A stretch of DNA of 7,547 bases, from contig JAEURF010000080.1 in NCBI GenBank assembly GCA_016789205.1, forward strand, positions 1 through 7,547, read 5' to 3'. Shown here one piece after another: positions 1 through 6,408 of this stretch; position 1 is the stretch's first letter; each line of letters begins with the position of its first letter. Under the pieces are notes generated by a model. That model saw only the letters and a program-made list of their open reading frames with translations. It was not told the DNA's origin and made no database searches. Position numbers and translations under genes: made by a program. This DNA comes from Anaerolineales bacterium. Its GTDB lineage: Bacteria > Chloroflexota > Anaerolineae > Anaerolineales > Villigracilaceae.

Positions 1-464
1 TCAATTTGTTTAAAGGTACGTCGCGCGGCTTCCGTAAAACTTATCCCAGCCGCGTGATGATGCTCTGCCAAATGCACAATTGTTTCCGTATCTGTTTCTG
101 AATTGAATGTTGTACCCTCACTCGTTAATTCATCTTTCAATTCTAGAAAATTTTCAACAATGCCATTGTGAACTACAACGGTCTTTCCTGAATTACTAAC
201 ATGTGGGTGAGCATTGCGCGCAGAAGGTGCGCCATGTGTTGCCCAGCGTGTGTGCCCAATACCGGGCGCGCCATTCAATGGGCTTTTATTTACCAAATCA
301 ACCAATTGCGATAACTTGCCCGCATCTCTGCGAACTTCAATACCGCTATTATTAATCACAGCAATACCTGCTGAGTCATAACCACGATATTCCAGCCGTT
401 TCAAGCCGTTGAGAATAATCGGCGTCGCATCACGCGAGCCGAGATAACCGACGATTCCACACAT
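1..464 (-). CDS. glmS: Glutamine--fructose-6-phosphate aminotransferase (isomerizing), N-terminal part
   Basis: GlmS makes glucosamine-6-phosphate from fructose-6-phosphate and glutamine, the first committed step to UDP-GlcNAc for peptidoglycan. The window holds the ATG at 464 and 154 codons; the rest lies beyond base 1. The translation starts MCGIVGYLGSRDA, with Cys2 as the N-terminal nucleophile after Met removal, which is typical of class II glutamine amidotransferases. Further hallmarks are LEYRGYDSAG (residues 24-33), HTRWATHG (71-78, glutamine-binding Arg and Thr), HNGIVEN (99-105, oxyanion-hole Asn-Gly) and the SETDTE segment (122-127, conserved Asp). The start is fixed because the Cys must follow Met, and a GGAGG site lies 9 bases upstream. 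The C-terminal SIS isomerase domains are not visible. A glmS ribozyme lies in its leader, so expression is likely controlled by the product. Identification is secure. Confidence 0.98.
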   Translation of the reverse strand, partial: MCGIVGYLGSRDATPIILNGLKRLEYRGYDSAGIAVINNSGIEVRRDAGKLSQLVDLVNKSPLNGAPGIGHTRWATHGAPSARNAHPHVSNSGKTVVVHNGIVENFLELKDELTSEGTTFNSETDTETIVHLAEHHHAAGISFTEAARRTFKQI

Positions 465-473
465 AGTAGGGAG

Positions 474-478
474 CCTCC
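474..478 (-). promoter_or_regulatory. glmS ribosome binding site
   Basis: On the minus strand GGAGG lies 9 bases before the glmS ATG. It is the strongest Shine-Dalgarno match in the window and about 78 bases downstream of the ribozyme's 3' end, so cleavage would leave it on the downstream fragment with the coding region. Confidence 0.85.
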
Positions 479-555
479 AATTTTGATTTAAGATATGGAT
501 ACAAAACCATGCGCCTCGTTCTTAAATGACGCTTGATTCTGCACTTCAATTTTTT

Positions 556-804
556 TACCATCCTTTGCTGTTTGCTCTCACAATCACTTGCAAGATATTA
601 TTCGCAAAGTTTTTTCTTGGAGGGAAAGATATTGGATAATGGTATATCCAGAGGGCTTCCGCTGAACTTTCGATTTTCTTTTTTGGTGGTTTCGATACGT
701 TGCTTCACAACACTCAACCACCAAAAAATTAACTCCATTTCGCAATGGAGAACCCTCGTCCTCGTCAACTTTGATTTTTTGCATACAATCAAAGTTCATG
801 CGCT
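556..804 (-). ncRNA. glmS ribozyme (GlcN6P-activated self-cleaving riboswitch)
   Basis: This RNA in the glmS leader should self-cleave when glucosamine-6-phosphate binds, lowering glmS expression. I recognised it from the family core. Reading down the minus strand: A804/G803 starts A-GCGC (predicted cleavage between them); P1 is 10 perfect pairs (796-787 with 776-767); GUUGACGAGG is at 769-760; P2 is GAGGGUU 757-751 with AGCCCUC 657-651 (one G-U); AUCGAAAG is at 674-667 and AGCGG at 663-659. P3 is UGGAUA 650-645 with UAUCCA 638-633. Its whole 6-nt loop (644-639, UACCAU) is complementary to AUGGUA at 561-556, giving the P3.1 pseudoknot. P4 is UUUGC 608-604 with GCAAA 575-571 around an internal loop. 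The order matches the Thermoanaerobacter-type ribozyme as I remember it. I could not confirm P2.2. Odd points are a two-hairpin insertion (675-750) and a long P3-P4 joint. The location directly before glmS independently supports the call. Confidence 0.92.
675..750 (-). other. Two-hairpin insertion inside the glmS ribozyme
   Basis: This stretch lies between the 5' strand of P2 and the conserved AUCGA of the ribozyme, where the compact family members I remember have almost no extra sequence. The first hairpin (750-733) is 7 perfect pairs, CUCCAUU/AAUGGAG, closed by a GCGA (GNRA-type) tetraloop. The second has 13 perfect pairs (728-716 with 691-679) and an inner short stem, GUUGU/GCAAC, around 711-699. 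The perfect pairing argues for real RNA structure rather than chance. Its function is unknown; it may be a peripheral stabilising domain. Confidence 0.75.
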
Positions 805-854
805 GTCTTTCCCGTTTTATTTTTTCCGTGTGACTCCTTTCATAAGTGAGCAAA

Positions 855-860
855 ATTATA
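855..860 (-). promoter_or_regulatory. Candidate -10 box of a glmS promoter
   Basis: A perfect TATAAT lies on the minus strand six bases past the terminator stem and about 50 bases before the predicted ribozyme cleavage site. It would start a transcript near 848 that carries the whole ribozyme. I see no good -35: the spot about 17 bases upstream falls in the terminator hairpin and reads TCAGGC. The base pattern before the box is CGG, near but not equal to an extended -10. It is plausible by position but weak as a complete promoter. Confidence 0.4.
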
Positions 861-865
861 CCGTA

Positions 866-899
866 AAACAAACACCAGCCTGATGGCTGGTGTTTGTTT
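866..899 (-). terminator. Rho-independent terminator of the Tad block
   Basis: Fifteen perfect pairs (866-880 with 885-899) enclose the 4-base loop 881-884. The stem has a GC-rich tip (GGCTGG/CCAGCC) and a T-rich base, so on the minus strand the hairpin ends in GTTTGTTTT. It lies 21 bases after the stop of the last Tad-type gene. The T/A-rich flanks on both sides would let it work in either direction, but no plus-strand gene is evident to need it. Confidence 0.88.
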
Positions 900-920
900 A
901 TTATTATTTTGAACCACTTG

Positions 921-2762
921 CTAGCAGTCAAAACATGCAGTTGGTGTACTTGACGGTGTTGGCGTGGAGGTCCGTGTTGGCGTTGGTGTAACCACTGTTG
1001 GGGTACGTGTTGGCGTGTTTGTACGTGTCGGTGTGCGCGTTGGCGTGTTTGACGGTGTTGGCGTGTTGGTTGCAGTTGGCGTGTTTGTTCGTGTCGGTGT
1101 GCGAGAAGGCGTCAATGAAATCGTCGGGGTACGTGTAATGGTTGGTGTTTGCGTCCGTGTTGGCGTTAATGTAATAGTCGGTGTACGAGAAGGCGTCAGT
1201 GAAAGTGTAGCAGTTGGTGTATACATTGCTTCTGAGCCGACTAATGTACAGTTACCCCAACCCGGGAAGTTAAAGGTTAGGCTGAGAGTGTAAAGCCCTG
1301 CAAAACTTGAATTGCTAAAATCTCCAATCCAAGTAACCCGTGTGCCACTACCAGCAATTGGCAAATCTGGGACATTTGACGAGGTGCTGACTGGCGAATT
1401 CACAATTTGTGTGCCTGGGTCGTAATAGCGGGTTCCAAATTGTGCATAGTCGAAATATCTGCCAGATAAGGGCGAAGGTGACCATGTTAATGTCGCACTG
1501 ACTAAGTAGGCTGTAACAAAGTTATTGTTTTGTACGGATGCCTCAAAATTATCACCATTGAAATCTGGGTCAGCCATTACGATAAGGCTACACGATGGAG
1601 CAGGTGTGTTTGTAGGTGTGCGTGTGTTCGTTGGTGTAAATGTCATAGTTGGCGTGCGTGTTTGGGTGGGTGTTGAGGTAATTGTTGGGGTTGCAGTTGG
1701 AGGACGGTTAATAGTAAAGGTTTTTGAAACCCACCCAGTTGTTCCCACACAAGACTCATTGCTGGTAGCTCGTGCTCGAATCTCATATACTCCATTGTTT
1801 AATGTATCCCATAAACTAGTAGGCATGGTGCTACATGGAGAATCTCCACTGAAGGTACAATAAGCCTTTACGCTTTCTGTTCTTGAAGAAATTAAATTAT
1901 TGCCAGGATCATAAATTTGAAACTGAATATTGGCAATGCCATCGCCATTGTTCGTACCTACATTTGGGTTGTATGCAATTGCTTCAAAACGGGTTTGTGA
2001 AATATCTGTAATAACAGCACCTGCTAACGGGTTGATAATTTCAACATAAACCGGAGAACAAGTTGGTGTAGCACTTGGTGGGATTGGTGTATTTGTTGGT
2101 ACTGTTGGAATATTTAATGGTAAAGGTGTATTGATAGCACGTGTTGCACGGAATTGCTCAACTATACCTTCACGATATGAAGCAAGGTGAATCATTTCTT
2201 CAAACCCAAAGATTGGCAAGACCATGAATGTGAAATTATAGTCTGCCGCGACGACTACACGGTTTCCTGGCGTTCCCGCGTGTTCATTACGTACGCCTGC
2301 TAGTTGGCAATTTGCGTAAACAGGTCTTGCCATTAATGGTGGAGTAAATACACGCCCATCTTCAGCCGAACAAACGGTAATATTGAAATATTGATTATCA
2401 GCTGTCGTAGCAGTTGATGCGCCGGTAAATAAAGAGGCATCCTTAAGGAAAAAGCCAACTACGATACGGCGAGTCTCATCTTTGATAGAAGGAATGCGAA
2501 CAACGTCAACTTCGGTATCATTACTGCAATCACGTCCGTAAAGGCTCTGACAGTAAGCTGTATCATAGTTACCAGTGGTAGCATAGCGAATCCCAAAACG
2601 AGTAGAGTTTTCAATAATAATCCACGCAAACATTAAGCGCGAAAACTCAATTACGCCTACTACAACTAGCATAAGAAGCGGAATGATTAAGGCGAACTCA
2701 ACCATGGCTTGCGCTTTTGGTTTTTTAGGCGAGCCTATTGTTTTATTTCGGAGCATGTTCAT
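921..2762 (-). CDS. TadE-like pseudopilin fused to beta domains on Thr-Pro linkers
   Basis: This 613-residue protein begins with a basic tail, then KAQAMVEFALIIPLL (residues 16-30): a TadE-type prepilin signal with Glu at position 5 after the likely cleavage site, followed by a hydrophobic helix (to about 38). Residues 40-210 are a TadE-like extracytoplasmic region. Then come Thr-Pro linker 1 (212-234), a Cys-led beta-rich domain (235-350, resembling bacterial Ig-like folds), linker 2 (354-389), a second Cys-led beta domain (391-510), and linker 3 (515-608). The protein ends in ACFDC. TadE proteins normally have 150-250 residues, so the C-terminal two-thirds is an extension, likely exposed outside the membrane. 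The start at 2762 has AAGGAA eight bases upstream; an in-frame ATG at 2756 is an alternative. It is the last gene of the block, just before the terminator. The TadE assignment is firm; the roles of the added domains are unknown. Confidence 0.88.
   Translation of the reverse strand: MNMLRNKTIGSPKKPKAQAMVEFALIIPLLMLVVVGVIEFSRLMFAWIIIENSTRFGIRYATTGNYDTAYCQSLYGRDCSNDTEVDVVRIPSIKDETRRIVVGFFLKDASLFTGASTATTADNQYFNITVCSAEDGRVFTPPLMARPVYANCQLAGVRNEHAGTPGNRVVVAADYNFTFMVLPIFGFEEMIHLASYREGIVEQFRATRAINTPLPLNIPTVPTNTPIPPSATPTCSPVYVEIINPLAGAVITDISQTRFEAIAYNPNVGTNNGDGIANIQFQIYDPGNNLISSRTESVKAYCTFSGDSPCSTMPTSLWDTLNNGVYEIRARATSNESCVGTTGWVSKTFTINRPPTATPTITSTPTQTRTPTMTFTPTNTRTPTNTPAPSCSLIVMADPDFNGDNFEASVQNNNFVTAYLVSATLTWSPSPLSGRYFDYAQFGTRYYDPGTQIVNSPVSTSSNVPDLPIAGSGTRVTWIGDFSNSSFAGLYTLSLTFNFPGWGNCTLVGSEAMYTPTATLSLTPSRTPTITLTPTRTQTPTITRTPTISLTPSRTPTRTNTPTATNTPTPSNTPTRTPTRTNTPTRTPTVVTPTPTRTSTPTPSSTPTACFDC
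939..1220 (-). repeat. Thr-Pro-rich coding repeat, C-terminal linker
   Basis: This encodes residues 515-608 of the large TadE-like protein, mostly PT, TPT, RTPT and NTPT units with Arg, Ser, Ile, Leu and Asn between them. In DNA it appears on the plus strand as recurring GGTGTTGGCGT and GTGTTGGC blocks. The repeated bases make it prone to slippage and to assembly length errors. It is likely an extended, possibly O-glycosylated stalk (inference). Confidence 0.92.
1596..1703 (-). repeat. Thr-Pro-rich coding repeat, middle linker
   Basis: This encodes residues 354-389 of the same protein, made of PTxT and TRTPT units, and joins the two Cys-led beta domains. It uses the same codons as the terminal linker, so the two could recombine with each other. 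Confidence 0.88.
2061..2129 (-). repeat. Short Thr-Pro linker after the TadE region
   Basis: This encodes residues 212-234, rich in TP and PT, and separates the TadE-like region from the first Cys-led beta domain. It is shorter and less regular than the other two linkers. Confidence 0.75.
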
Positions 2763-2802
2763 AATCTTAATTCCTTACTATAAATGAATAAATTCATAAA
2801 AT

Positions 2803-4254
2803 TTATTTCGAAATTCTTGTGAATATATTTGCCGCAATTGCCGCAAATATATTGTCTAAACCCGCCGAATCGGGGGAATAAAAGTAAGCACCATGGTTTG
2901 CAGTGACTCCAGTTGAATCGCCAGCGGTTTCAGCAATATATTGTAGTAGTTTTTCGCCTGCATCAGCATCGCCTTTGGATGCACCTCGAATTAAATTACC
3001 CAGACCAATTGTAAATACGGTTACGCCTTGTCCATTCACTGGGTCTGCTAAATAATCTGCCGCATCACGTGCAAAATCATCAGCATCATAGTTTGCATCG
3101 CCATCACCGTGTCTCGAATTCGCAGAAGCATCCCGGCAGAATGGGTTTGTTGAGGAATTCCATGTATTAGGTGGGCAATACCCATAAGGGAAACCTGTTG
3201 CGCTGTCCGTTGCATTCGCGGGTCCACCTGCCAGGGCAATCACAACCCAAAAAGAGTCTTCTCGAATAGGAGGTGTTGAAAATTCAGCCGCGGCTCTTAA
3301 TAATGCCCCGCCAATATTACTCGAGTTACAAGAAGAAATATCATATGTTGTATCATCCGCAGTTCCCTGAGTTAAGTCTGGCCCATAACGATATAACGGG
3401 CAATCTAAACCTACGAATGAACCCGCTGGATAGTTTAGGCATGGTCCAAATGTTGGAGAAGCTGGGGAAGACCAATTACAACTTGGTGGTTGGTAAACCT
3501 TAAGATTGCCAATAGCGGTGCGTACTGTGGCTTCATTATCTGTAAGAGGTAAAACAGTCACATGATCTCTGGACCCACCAGGAGTTTGGCTAGTCATCGC
3601 TATGATGGATACACGGTCATAAGGGAAAAACATTGTGTCCATAAACTCATCAGCAACGTTTTTTACTGTATTAAGTGGCTCACATGGACTTCCTGATGAA
3701 AAATTACAAACTGCTGGGTCATCGCTTGGGTGGTCTGGAAAATTTGGATTACCACCGGTTTCATACGACATTGATGCAGAGGTATCAATCACAAGTACTA
3801 GGTCAATTGAAGCGGCTTCGCCTACGGATGAAGCATTGATGACTGTGCTATTAATTCCGATGACTCTTAAGAATCCAAAAGTCACTGTTCGTGAGGCGTC
3901 AATTCTTACTAATTTACGGCGTGGCGTTGTACAGAGAGTCGCATCATGTACTGTACCGTCGTTAACGCCAGTATCTTTGCAGCGATAGACAATAATGTTA
4001 TCTGCAGTAGATTGATTTAGAATCAAAAATTGTTGTGCGGCTGTTGCTAAATCTGCCCCAGTAAAGCCTCTACGGAATTGTTGTGCTGAGGCAATAGCAG
4101 CAGAGTCAATGCCACGTTTAAGTTTTGCATACTCGATTAATAAAATGCCAGTATCTGTCATTAAACCAACCATGGCAACCAAACCAATCATCGCAAAAGC
4201 CATCAAAACAATGGCTTGACCGCGTTCAGCATTTTTAAGGATTTTTTTAAACAT
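2803..4254 (-). CDS. TadG-like protein with von Willebrand factor A domain
   Basis: This 483-residue protein has a short basic N-terminus, ERGQAIVLMAF (residues 10-20), and a hydrophobic helix to about 40. That is the TadG/Tad-type membrane start (GQA followed by a transmembrane helix), and LKRGIDSAAIASAQQ follows. Residues 151 to about 475 form a von Willebrand A domain: IDLVLVIDTSASM carries the metal-site motif DxSxS (Asp157, Ser159, Ser161), and SSNIGGAL (311-318) is the second metal loop, with Ser where Thr is common. The third metal-site Asp seems missing: residues 334-349 read SFWVVIALAGGPANAT. An acidic stretch, HGDGDANYDADDF (382-394), may bind calcium. TadG proteins act in Flp/Tad pilus assembly or adhesion at the envelope. 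The gene lies 32 bases after its upstream neighbour and 40 before the next. Only a weak GTGAG precedes the ATG. The family call is firm; the exact role is inferred. Confidence 0.9.
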   Translation of the reverse strand: MFKKILKNAERGQAIVLMAFAMIGLVAMVGLMTDTGILLIEYAKLKRGIDSAAIASAQQFRRGFTGADLATAAQQFLILNQSTADNIIVYRCKDTGVNDGTVHDATLCTTPRRKLVRIDASRTVTFGFLRVIGINSTVINASSVGEAASIDLVLVIDTSASMSYETGGNPNFPDHPSDDPAVCNFSSGSPCEPLNTVKNVADEFMDTMFFPYDRVSIIAMTSQTPGGSRDHVTVLPLTDNEATVRTAIGNLKVYQPPSCNWSSPASPTFGPCLNYPAGSFVGLDCPLYRYGPDLTQGTADDTTYDISSCNSSNIGGALLRAAAEFSTPPIREDSFWVVIALAGGPANATDSATGFPYGYCPPNTWNSSTNPFCRDASANSRHGDGDANYDADDFARDAADYLADPVNGQGVTVFTIGLGNLIRGASKGDADAGEKLLQYIAETAGDSTGVTANHGAYFYSPDSAGLDNIFAAIAANIFTRISK

Positions 4255-4286
4255 AATAAATTCTCACTATTAATCAAATAATAACT

Positions 4287-4925
4287 CTAAGGTTCAGCCG
4301 CACTTAAAGGCATAATGGAATATGCCCTCAAGTACATAGGGTCTGGTACAAAAGGAGTAATCCAAGGAAGTTTTAAGACTTGGTGATAGTTATGATGCAC
4401 TTCGACAACTAATACACCTGCATTTGGTGCACCGGTTACCAAGTTATTGGCAATGGTTGTCGCATTGAAAATCGGTGTCACATTGCCATATAAACGATAA
4501 GACCCAGCAGTAGGGTAGCGAGTAACTGTTGTACCGTTTACACTAAATACTGTTACAACAACATCATCAATAGCTGGGTCTAAGACTATCCTTCTACCTT
4601 CATATGAAGGGTTTACTACTCTAGGGTCTAAGTTATATCTCGCTTCAGCCGCTACGTTTGAGTAAAATGTGTAATTGTCTGTGCCATTTGTATTAAAGGG
4701 GTCAAGGTTACTACCCCAGCGCGCGGCTTGGCGAGAGGCGTCTAAAACGGATAGGTAATAATTTAGTGCAAACCCAAACTCCACTACGCCTGAAAGTAAA
4801 AGAAGAACTATAGGTAGCGTAATCGCAAATTCAACCAAACTTTGTGCTTTGGTTTTACGCCAAATACCCCTGTGATTTACAGGGGTTCTCAAGGTTTGCA
4901 GAAAGTTCAAAATTTTTCTTAACAT
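4287..4925 (-). CDS. TadE-like pseudopilin
   Basis: This 212-residue protein has a 25-residue basic leader, then KAQSLVEFAITLPIVLLLLS (residues 26-45). That is the TadE signature, with Glu32 and a hydrophobic helix to about 55, followed by the typical DASRQAARWG segment (62-71). The remainder is a moderately sized extracytoplasmic domain without Thr-Pro linkers, of normal TadE length. It is probably cleaved by a TadV-like prepilin peptidase not seen in this window. The ATG at 4925 has no visible Shine-Dalgarno site, but a stop codon ending a frame-broken upstream remnant lies only four bases before it. That fits start-stop coupling to a once-intact gene. Confidence 0.88.
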   Translation of the reverse strand: MLRKILNFLQTLRTPVNHRGIWRKTKAQSLVEFAITLPIVLLLLSGVVEFGFALNYYLSVLDASRQAARWGSNLDPFNTNGTDNYTFYSNVAAEARYNLDPRVVNPSYEGRRIVLDPAIDDVVVTVFSVNGTTVTRYPTAGSYRLYGNVTPIFNATTIANNLVTGAPNAGVLVVEVHHNYHQVLKLPWITPFVPDPMYLRAYSIMPLSAAEP

Positions 4926-4929
4926 AATT

Positions 4930-5136
4930 TTATTGACAATATACTTTTATTCTGGCTTCGACCGTAACGGTATCCTGCTTTGGTACTAAGCCACTCAAGC
5001 TTAAATTGTAGTTGCGGTAGGGGAATGTTTCCTGCATTGTTCGCTACAATATTATATACCACTTCGCCTGTAGCGGGGCGTGTGCAAGTATCCTGCAACG
5101 CTTACATTTCTGTAAGAAAAATTAGTTATTTTAGGG
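4930..5136 (-). pseudogene. Frame-broken remnant of a secreted beta-domain gene
   Basis: No intact gene fits these 207 bases, yet protein-like sequence runs through all three minus-strand frames in sequence. From 5138 one frame reads NPKITNFSYRNVSVAG. From about 5098 the next reads DTCTRPATGEVVYNIVANNA, continuing to GNIP. After the CCCC run at 5020-5023, dropping one base gives YRNYNLSLSGLVPKQ, then DTVTVEARIKVYCQ and a stop at 4930. The composition (alternating hydrophobic residues, NNAGN, two Cys) resembles the beta-sandwich domains of the neighbouring proteins. The stop sits four bases before the next ATG, as expected of a real operon gene. It is either a decayed gene end left by a deletion or sequencing errors in a short gene. 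No start codon is convincing. A small perfect hairpin (5101-5106 with 5111-5116) also lies here. Confidence 0.45.
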
Positions 5137-6408
5137 TTACTGTCCGAGTACTACCTCTGGGAACCTGAGCGTATCGTAATTCTGTTCATCCTTATACTTG
5201 ATATAAATGTTGTCGGTCCCATCTACCTCTATGAAATAGCCAATAATCTGGCTGTGATAAGCCGCGCTCTTTATGGCATCTAGTCCATTAATACGAATAT
5301 CTGCTGAGGGTGCCAATATTGTCCCACGGTAAGATGATTCATCGTTGCCATTTAGGCTTATCAAACCTTTGATTCCCAATGGCATATAAATTAATAGCCC
5401 TTGAAATTTGCCGCCTGTTGGAGCACTGATATCAATATATGCATCGCCAGCAATATTAATATCACCTTCTACCACCAAAACGATATTACTCCCTTCGAGC
5501 GACTGACCAGACCCTAAAATAAAATCCCCAATACAATATATACCGCCATCTAAAAAGCGAACCTCTTCTGGTGGGAAAATATCCTCGCCCCAATTTCCGG
5601 AAGTCATCGTTGCCGTAAGTTCATCTACTTCTGCAATTTTTTCGCCACATCCAATTTTAGGAAATTCATATGGTGGCGGATATGGAATAGCCGGTGCCCC
5701 AGTTTGAATCGGATATGGCGTAATTAAATTTGGCTTTTGTATATCTGCTCCGCCGACCACTGTGATTAAGCTTCCATCATGGACGCGCACTCCACCGCTT
5801 CCAAAAGAGATAAAAGCACAATTTGGGTTATTGGAATTGACAAATAATCCGCCGCCTTCTAAGTTGAGCGTTGCTTCACTGTGCACCCAAAACGCTGGGC
5901 GACGTGAGCCAGAAATTACTTGACATTCACTACGCGGTGCCAAGCTGACCAGTGCATACCCCGGAAACATTTCACCTATCACTGCCGGCTTTGATTGGGA
6001 TACAGCACTGACAACATTAGTAATATATGGAATGCCAATCACATTTGCAAAATATGTTCGCAAGTTAGAAGTGATGATAACTTCTATGTATTCAGAGTTC
6101 CCGGCGTAAGGTCCAGAAAGAGGCGGTGTATTTAATTCAACTGTATTGGTTTCGCCGTCATTGTTGTATCCATTTGCGGCGGCAGATGCTAACGCGGCGG
6201 CGCGCCAATTCCCACCTTCAATGCGTGTTAATGCGCCGGTCAATGCGGCGGCAGATGCGGCAGTTTCGGCACGGCGACTATCCGCGTACGCATTTGTGCC
6301 ATCAATCGCAAGTGCAGAAATACCAATCAAACCGATGATGGTAAAGATAATAATGACAATTGCTTGTCCTTTTTCACTTGGGTGGTGGGAAGAAAATTTT
6401 ATGGGCAT
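5137..6408 (-). CDS. TadG-like protein with Gly-rich repetitive beta domain
   Basis: This 423-residue protein begins with a 12-residue polar tail, KGQAIVIIIFTIIGLIGISA (13-32) and ALAIDGTNAYADSRRAETAASAAAL, the standard start of Tad/TadG-type envelope proteins: a GQA motif, one transmembrane helix, then an Ala-rich helical region to about 80. Residues 80-145 are a TadG-like region. From about 170 to 400 there are short Gly- and Asp-rich strands such as EATLNLEGGGLFVNS, GVRVHDGSLITVVGG and EGDINIAGDAYIDIS, suggesting a right-handed beta-helix-like or polymer-type fold with a Pro-rich loop at 235-250. It has no von Willebrand A motif, unlike the other TadG-like protein here. Its ATG overlaps the end of the upstream TadE-like gene by 10 bases and lacks its own Shine-Dalgarno site, so translation is probably coupled. 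The precise function is unknown. Confidence 0.86.
   Translation of the reverse strand: MPIKFSSHHPSEKGQAIVIIIFTIIGLIGISALAIDGTNAYADSRRAETAASAAALTGALTRIEGGNWRAAALASAAANGYNNDGETNTVELNTPPLSGPYAGNSEYIEVIITSNLRTYFANVIGIPYITNVVSAVSQSKPAVIGEMFPGYALVSLAPRSECQVISGSRRPAFWVHSEATLNLEGGGLFVNSNNPNCAFISFGSGGVRVHDGSLITVVGGADIQKPNLITPYPIQTGAPAIPYPPPYEFPKIGCGEKIAEVDELTATMTSGNWGEDIFPPEEVRFLDGGIYCIGDFILGSGQSLEGSNIVLVVEGDINIAGDAYIDISAPTGGKFQGLLIYMPLGIKGLISLNGNDESSYRGTILAPSADIRINGLDAIKSAAYHSQIIGYFIEVDGTDNIYIKYKDEQNYDTLRFPEVVLGQ

Noticed and set aside
533..883. A 116-codon open frame on the plus strand over the same stretch
   Set aside because: It is antisense to the ribozyme and terminator, without a ribosome site; it is an AT-rich chance frame.
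584..931. A 115-codon open frame on the minus strand between the last Tad-type gene and glmS, with ATG at 931
   Set aside because: It runs through the terminator hairpin and nearly the whole ribozyme, has no good ribosome site, and its product is low-complexity and basic with no recognisable motif. The perfect stems explain the sequence better.
939..1220. A tandem-repeat or CRISPR-like array on the plus strand
   Set aside because: The units are short, uneven and in frame with a Thr-Pro protein segment; there are no regular repeat-spacer units.
964..1293. A plus-strand frame coding for a Val-Gly-rich repeat protein (also 1525-1863)
   Set aside because: It is the antisense reading of the Thr-Pro codons (ACN CCN read backwards gives Val and Gly), so the repeat is an artefact of the real gene.
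5101..5116. A perfect 6-bp hairpin as a terminator after the TadG-like gene
   Set aside because: The stem is short and AT-rich, and no T run follows it on the minus strand; the T run comes before it. An internal terminator is not supported.
4980..5168. A 62-codon plus-strand frame in the gap between the Tad-type genes
   Set aside because: It is antisense to the remnant and to the end of the TadG-like gene, with no ribosome site; the minus-strand segments look far more protein-like.
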